From Methyloligella solikamskensis (lineage in GTDB: Bacteria > Pseudomonadota > Alphaproteobacteria > Rhizobiales > Methyloligellaceae), in assembly GCF_042676065.1 (NCBI RefSeq), contig NZ_JBHTJO010000001.1, positions 2,046,001 to 2,110,000 of the forward strand: a DNA stretch of 64,000 bases. The letters are read 5' to 3'. Positions within the stretch are counted from its first letter, which is position 1; each line of letters begins with the position of its first letter. A program made the translations under genes and the position numbers. This document shows, in pieces, positions 60,452-64,000 of the stretch. Below the pieces are notes generated by a model. It was given only the letters and a program-made list of their open reading frames with translations, did no database searches and was not told where the DNA came from.

Positions 60452-61039
60452 CTAGCCTCCGTGCTTGAAGACGCCGGCCTGCCATTCCTTGATCCAGTCC
60501 ATAGGCCAGAGCAGCATCACGACGTTCAGGGTGAGGTTGTCGCGGATCATCACCCCAGTGAACAGCTCCAGAGCCACCGCCACGGTCACCGTTAGCCAGA
60601 CGGGCCATCTGGAAGCCAGCCAGAACCCCAACACCATGGCGAGGATGTCCATCACCGAGTTGATGACGCTGTCGCCGTAGTAGTCGAGAGCGATGGTGGC
60701 GTCCCGATAGCGCTGAATCACTGCGTCGGTGTTCTCGACGATCTCCCATCCGCATTCCACCAGAAGCGCCAGGACCAGCCGCGCGCCGAAGGACAGCCGC
60801 CTGCCGAAAGCGAGCCACAGCAGACCGTAGAAGATGAAGCCATGGATGACGTGGGAGGGCGTGTACCAGTCGGTAAGGTGCTGGGAGTTCTCCGAGCTCA
60901 CCACCTCGCCGTGCCAGAGCTTCACGTAACCGCATTTGCAGATGGGCACACGGCCCATGGCGAGCAGGATCGCGGCTGTGGCGAGGATAATTCCGGTGGC
61001 GGCGAGAAGGTAGGCAGTCTGCTGGCGGGTGAGTCGCAT
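60452..61039 (-). CDS. DUF2585 family membrane protein
   Basis: A 195-residue protein with several predicted helices. CGYVKLWHGEVVSSENSQHL followed by TDWYTPSHVIHGFIFYGLLW, then ALLVECGWEIVENTDAVIQR and YYGDSVINSVMDILAMVLGF are the family signatures of DUF2585 (UPF0314), found chiefly in Rhizobiales. The His and Glu residues in these segments suggest a metal or active site, but the function is unknown. It is divergent from the Pif1-like helicase gene with 107 bp between the starts. Confidence 0.88.
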   Translation of the reverse strand: MRLTRQQTAYLLAATGIILATAAILLAMGRVPICKCGYVKLWHGEVVSSENSQHLTDWYTPSHVIHGFIFYGLLWLAFGRRLSFGARLVLALLVECGWEIVENTDAVIQRYRDATIALDYYGDSVINSVMDILAMVLGFWLASRWPVWLTVTVAVALELFTGVMIRDNLTLNVVMLLWPMDWIKEWQAGVFKHGG

Positions 61040-61146
61040 GACGGCGGAGTGTGGCCGAACGCTCCGCGCCGCGCTACGGCCTTTCGCGCGAGCGCCCTGC
61101 CCCCTATCCTCTGCCCCTAAACCTACCTGCGAATCCCGGACCGACC

Positions 61147-62712
61147 ATGAAACAGACCCAAGCCCTGGCGCTGATGAAGACCGGCGCGAGCGTCTTCCTC
61201 ACCGGGCAGCCGGGCAGCGGCAAGACCCACACGGTGAACCGCTACATCGCCGCGCTTCGCCAGGCGAGGATCCCGGTCGCTTACACGGCCTCGACGGGAA
61301 TCGCGGCCACCCACGGCAACGGCATCACCATCCATGCCTGGAGCGGCATCGGGGTGAACAGCTCTTTGAGCCGTCGCGACCTGGATAAGATCGCGTCCAA
61401 CCGGCGCGTGGCTTCGCGGATCGAGAAGACCCGGGTGCTGATTATCGACGAAATCTCCATGCTGCCGGCCTACGCCCTCGATCTGGTCGATGCGGTCTGC
61501 CGCCATGTGCGCAAGAACGCGGCGCCCTTCGGCGGGCTCCAAGTCATCCTCGTGGGCGATTTCTTCCAGCTTCCGCCAGTGGTGCGGCGGGAGACGAACG
61601 ATGCCTCGCTGTTCGGCGACATGGAGGAGACCGGTCCGGTGTTCGCATACGGCTCCGCCGCCTGGCGGGATCTGGCGCCGACGGTGTGCTACCTGTCGGA
61701 GCAGCATCGCCAGAGCGACCATGGCTTTCTCGATTTGCTGTCGGCCATCCGCCGCAACGAGTGCGGACGGGAGCATCAGGCTATCCTGCAACAGCGGACT
61801 ATTACCCGCGATGCCCTCCCCTCCGACTGCACCCGGCTCTTCACCCACAATGCCGGCGTGGACGAGATCAACGGGCGCGAGCTGCGCAAGCTCGCGGGCG
61901 AAGAGAAGCGCTTCGTCATGCATGCCAAGGGGCCGGAGGTGTTTGTGAACACCCTGAAGCGCGGCTGCCTCTCGCCGGAGCAGCTCATCCTGAAGGAAGG
62001 CGCCGTGGTGATGTTCACCAAGAACGATCCCGCCTTACGTTTCGTGAACGGGACGCTCGGCGAGGTAATCTCTTTCGACGACGAGACCGGCAACCCGATC
62101 ATCCGCACACGCACAGGCAAGATGATCGTGGCTGAGCCGACCAAGTGGAAGATCGACGAGAACGGCACGGAGCGGGCCTCCATCACCCAGCTTCCCCTTC
62201 GCCTCGCCTGGGCCATGACAGTGCATAAGAGCCAGGGCATGTCTCTGGATGCGGCGGTGATCGACCTCTCCCGGGCCTTCGAATACGGCCAGGGCTACGT
62301 CGCGCTGTCGCGCCTCCGGGGTCTATCCGGACTTCACTTGCTGGGGCTGAACGCCCGCGCCCTTCAGGTGCATCCGGCAGCCGTGGAGCAGGACGAGACC
62401 TTCCAGTCTCTCTCCCAGACGGCGCTGCAGGCGGCGCATGAGGCCGGCTCGGAAGCCATCGCCTCGAAACAGCGGGAATTCCTGGCCGATGCGCTGGAGG
62501 GCGTCGAAGCCACGGAGGCTGCCGCCTCGCCGCACGTGGCAGCGGCCCGGGCCGACGGTCATGCGAAGGCCTATGCGCCCTGGAGCGAGGACGAGGAGAA
62601 GGCTTTGATCCGGCGCCACGAGGCGGGCGAGAGCGTCTCGGCGATCGCCGCCGCCCACGGGCGCAAACCCGGCGCCATCCGCTCGCGGCTCAAGAAGCTG
62701 GAGCTGATTTGA
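61147..62712 (+). CDS. Pif1-like helicase
   Basis: A 521-residue ATP-dependent superfamily 1B helicase. The Walker A motif GQPGSGKT is at 20-27, TASTGIAATHGNGITIHAWS and VLIIDEISMLPAYALDLVDA (Walker B DE) follow, then VGDFFQLPPVV and AMTVHKSQGMSLD. The C-terminus (about 472-521; PWSEDEEKALIRRHEAGE, GRKPGAIRSRLKKLELI) looks like a helix-turn-helix and may bind DNA. I start at the ATG at 61147, where the helicase part begins; an earlier in-frame start gives only Pro- and Arg-rich sequence. Confidence 0.9.
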   Translation: MKQTQALALMKTGASVFLTGQPGSGKTHTVNRYIAALRQARIPVAYTASTGIAATHGNGITIHAWSGIGVNSSLSRRDLDKIASNRRVASRIEKTRVLIIDEISMLPAYALDLVDAVCRHVRKNAAPFGGLQVILVGDFFQLPPVVRRETNDASLFGDMEETGPVFAYGSAAWRDLAPTVCYLSEQHRQSDHGFLDLLSAIRRNECGREHQAILQQRTITRDALPSDCTRLFTHNAGVDEINGRELRKLAGEEKRFVMHAKGPEVFVNTLKRGCLSPEQLILKEGAVVMFTKNDPALRFVNGTLGEVISFDDETGNPIIRTRTGKMIVAEPTKWKIDENGTERASITQLPLRLAWAMTVHKSQGMSLDAAVIDLSRAFEYGQGYVALSRLRGLSGLHLLGLNARALQVHPAAVEQDETFQSLSQTALQAAHEAGSEAIASKQREFLADALEGVEATEAAASPHVAAARADGHAKAYAPWSEDEEKALIRRHEAGESVSAIAAAHGRKPGAIRSRLKKLELI

Positions 62713-62729
62713 GCCTCCCGGCAAGCGCC

Positions 62730-62819
62730 CGTCATCCTGAGGTGCTCGCATCGCGAGCCTCGAAGGAGACGACTCCATGCTTCGAGGCATGGCTTGCAGC
62801 CATGCACCTCAGCATGACG
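62730..62819 (+). repeat. Intergenic palindromic repeat of about 90 bp, copy 2
   Basis: It begins cgtcatcctgaggtgctcgc and ends catgcacctcagcatgacg, with inner tcgaagga and atgcttcgagg as in the copy at 60315-60406. It lies just after the stop of the helicase gene. The outer arms pair with each other. Confidence 0.85.
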
Positions 62820-62990
62820 TGGTTGATTGGGGCGAACGCCTGGATCCAAACACACCCGCAGCGCGTATTAGCTGGATGCCGGCGTTCGTCGGCATGACGA
62901 AGACCATCAAGCCGTCGCACCCCTCTTGTTCCTTTGGATAGACGCGCTTAAGCCTTGCGGACGGCCTATCGCCCCCCGACATTGGTGCTC

Positions 62991-64000
62991 ATGACATCCA
63001 AGACCATTTCCGTGCGCGGCGCGCGGGAACATAACCTGAAAAACGTGACCCTGGACCTGCCGCGGGAAGAGCTCGTGGTGATGACCGGGCTGTCCGGCTC
63101 CGGCAAGTCTTCGCTCGCCTTCGACACGATCTATGCGGAGGGCCAGCGGCGCTATGTGGAGTCGCTGTCGGCTTATGCGCGCCAGTTCCTGGACATGATG
63201 CAGAAGCCGGATGTGGACTCCATCGAGGGTCTGTCCCCGGCGATCTCCATCGAGCAGAAGACCACCTCGAAGAACCCGCGCTCCACGGTCGGCACGGTCA
63301 CCGAAATCTACGACTATATGCGGCTGCTGTTCGCGCGGGTGGGCGTGCCCTATTCGCCGGCTACCGGCTTGCCCATCGAGAGCCAGACCGTCAGCCAGAT
63401 GGTCGACAAGGTGCTGGAGCTTGAGGAAGGCACGCGGCTCTATCTGCTGGCGCCGATCGTGCGCGGCCGCAAGGGCGAGTACAAAAAGGAGCTGGCGGAG
63501 CTTCTGAAGAAGGGCTTCCAGCGGGTGAAGATCGACGGCGCGTTCCACGAGATCGGCGACGCCCCTGCCCTGGACAAGAAGTTCAAGCACGACATCGACG
63601 TGGTGGTGGACCGCATCGTGGTGCGTGACGACATGGCGACACGGCTGGCCGACAGCTTCGAGACGGCGCTGGCCTTGTCCGACGGGATCGCCGTGGCCGA
63701 GTTCGCTGACGCACGCGATGAGAAAGGCGAGCCGGAACGGCTGATCTTCTCCTCCCGCTTCGCCTGCCCGGTCTCCGGCTTCACCATCGAGGAAATCGAG
63801 CCGCGGCTGTTCTCTTTCAACAACCCGTTTGGCGCCTGCCCCGCTTGCGACGGGCTCGGCACGGAGCTCACCTTCGAGGCCGATCTCGTGGTGCCCGACG
63901 AGAGTTTGAGCCTGGACCGCGGCGCCATCACCGCCTGGGCACGCACCGGCGCCTCCTCCCCCTATTACCAGCAGACGCTTTCGGCCATCGCCAAACACTA
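62991..64000 (+). CDS. uvrA: UvrABC system protein A, N-terminal part (cut by the window edge)
   Basis: The first 336 residues of the excision-repair damage sensor. ISVRGAREHNLKNVTLDLPR at the start, Walker A GLSGSGKSS (34-42), FDTIYAEGQRRYVESLSAYA and QFLDMMQKPDVDSIEGLSPA are all standard, as is IEQKTTSKNPRSTVGTVTEI. The first zinc cluster begins NPFGACPACDGLG. The frame is open at the right edge. I start at the ATG at 62991, where family members start. Confidence 0.97.
   Translation, partial: MTSKTISVRGAREHNLKNVTLDLPREELVVMTGLSGSGKSSLAFDTIYAEGQRRYVESLSAYARQFLDMMQKPDVDSIEGLSPAISIEQKTTSKNPRSTVGTVTEIYDYMRLLFARVGVPYSPATGLPIESQTVSQMVDKVLELEEGTRLYLLAPIVRGRKGEYKKELAELLKKGFQRVKIDGAFHEIGDAPALDKKFKHDIDVVVDRIVVRDDMATRLADSFETALALSDGIAVAEFADARDEKGEPERLIFSSRFACPVSGFTIEEIEPRLFSFNNPFGACPACDGLGTELTFEADLVVPDESLSLDRGAITAWARTGASSPYYQQTLSAIAKH

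Noticed and set aside
1..64000. CRISPR arrays, rRNA genes, transposase genes and replication origins
   Set aside because: No regularly spaced repeat series, rRNA sequence, complete insertion sequence or origin pattern was found on reading both strands.

Overview
The window looks like part of the chromosome of a GC-rich alphaproteobacterium, most likely of the Hyphomicrobiales (Rhizobiales) type. The evidence is the tgt-queA-cyclophilin-coaD order close to gyrA, a DUF2585 protein, a single-cysteine Tgt of the kind I recall from that order, and alphaproteobacterial 90-bp intergenic palindromes. Genus cannot be told from the sequence alone.

Layout. (1) 1-1.0 kb: the end of a mobile element or prophage segment, with the C-terminal part of a DNA methyltransferase and a DUF5681 protein. 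A decayed FkbM remnant and an intact tRNA-Lys(TTT) follow. (2) 1.6-15.8 kb: a visibly AT-richer accessory stretch of glycan-modification genes: sulfotransferases, an MBOAT/SGNH O-acetylation pair, FkbM-type methyltransferases, an FkbM-glycosyltransferase fusion and an RTX M10 metalloprotease. It carries several signs of decay: an MBOAT gene cut by an in-frame amber codon, a sulfotransferase with an internal deletion, and short tandem duplications at gene ends. (3) 15.8-42.7 kb: a GC-richer sugar-nucleotide and glycosyltransferase locus. It contains manC, gmd and fcl (GDP-fucose), ugd and a UDP-glucuronate 4-epimerase (UDP-GlcA/UDP-GalA), and a C-methyltransferase with an NDP-sugar SDR for a possible branched sugar. 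It also has a CMP-sugar synthetase cassette, a DegT aminotransferase, DUF115/MptE-like proteins (one fused to a glycosyltransferase and two membrane helices), three GT2 enzymes and four more sulfotransferase-like genes. (4) 42.8-64 kb: mostly core genes: DHFR-like, EamA transporter, tgt, queA, two cyclophilins, coaD, ompW with a divergent Crp/Fnr regulator, gyrA, a PRC-barrel protein, a CDF transporter, YceI, an acyltransferase, ssb, a Pif1-like helicase and the start of uvrA. A run of 96 N lies between tgt and queA beside an inverted-repeat element.

Taken together, regions 2 and 3 encode synthesis of a heavily decorated acidic surface glycan: fucose, uronic acid, probably an amino sugar and possibly a C-methylated and a CMP-activated sugar, then sulfated, O-acetylated and O-methylated. 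Six intact sulfotransferase-like genes plus one broken copy in about 28 kb is the most striking feature. No recognisable polymerase, flippase or ABC exporter is present in the window. The two DUF115 proteins, which recall Maf-type flagellin glycosylation factors, leave open whether the product is a polysaccharide or a protein-linked glycan.
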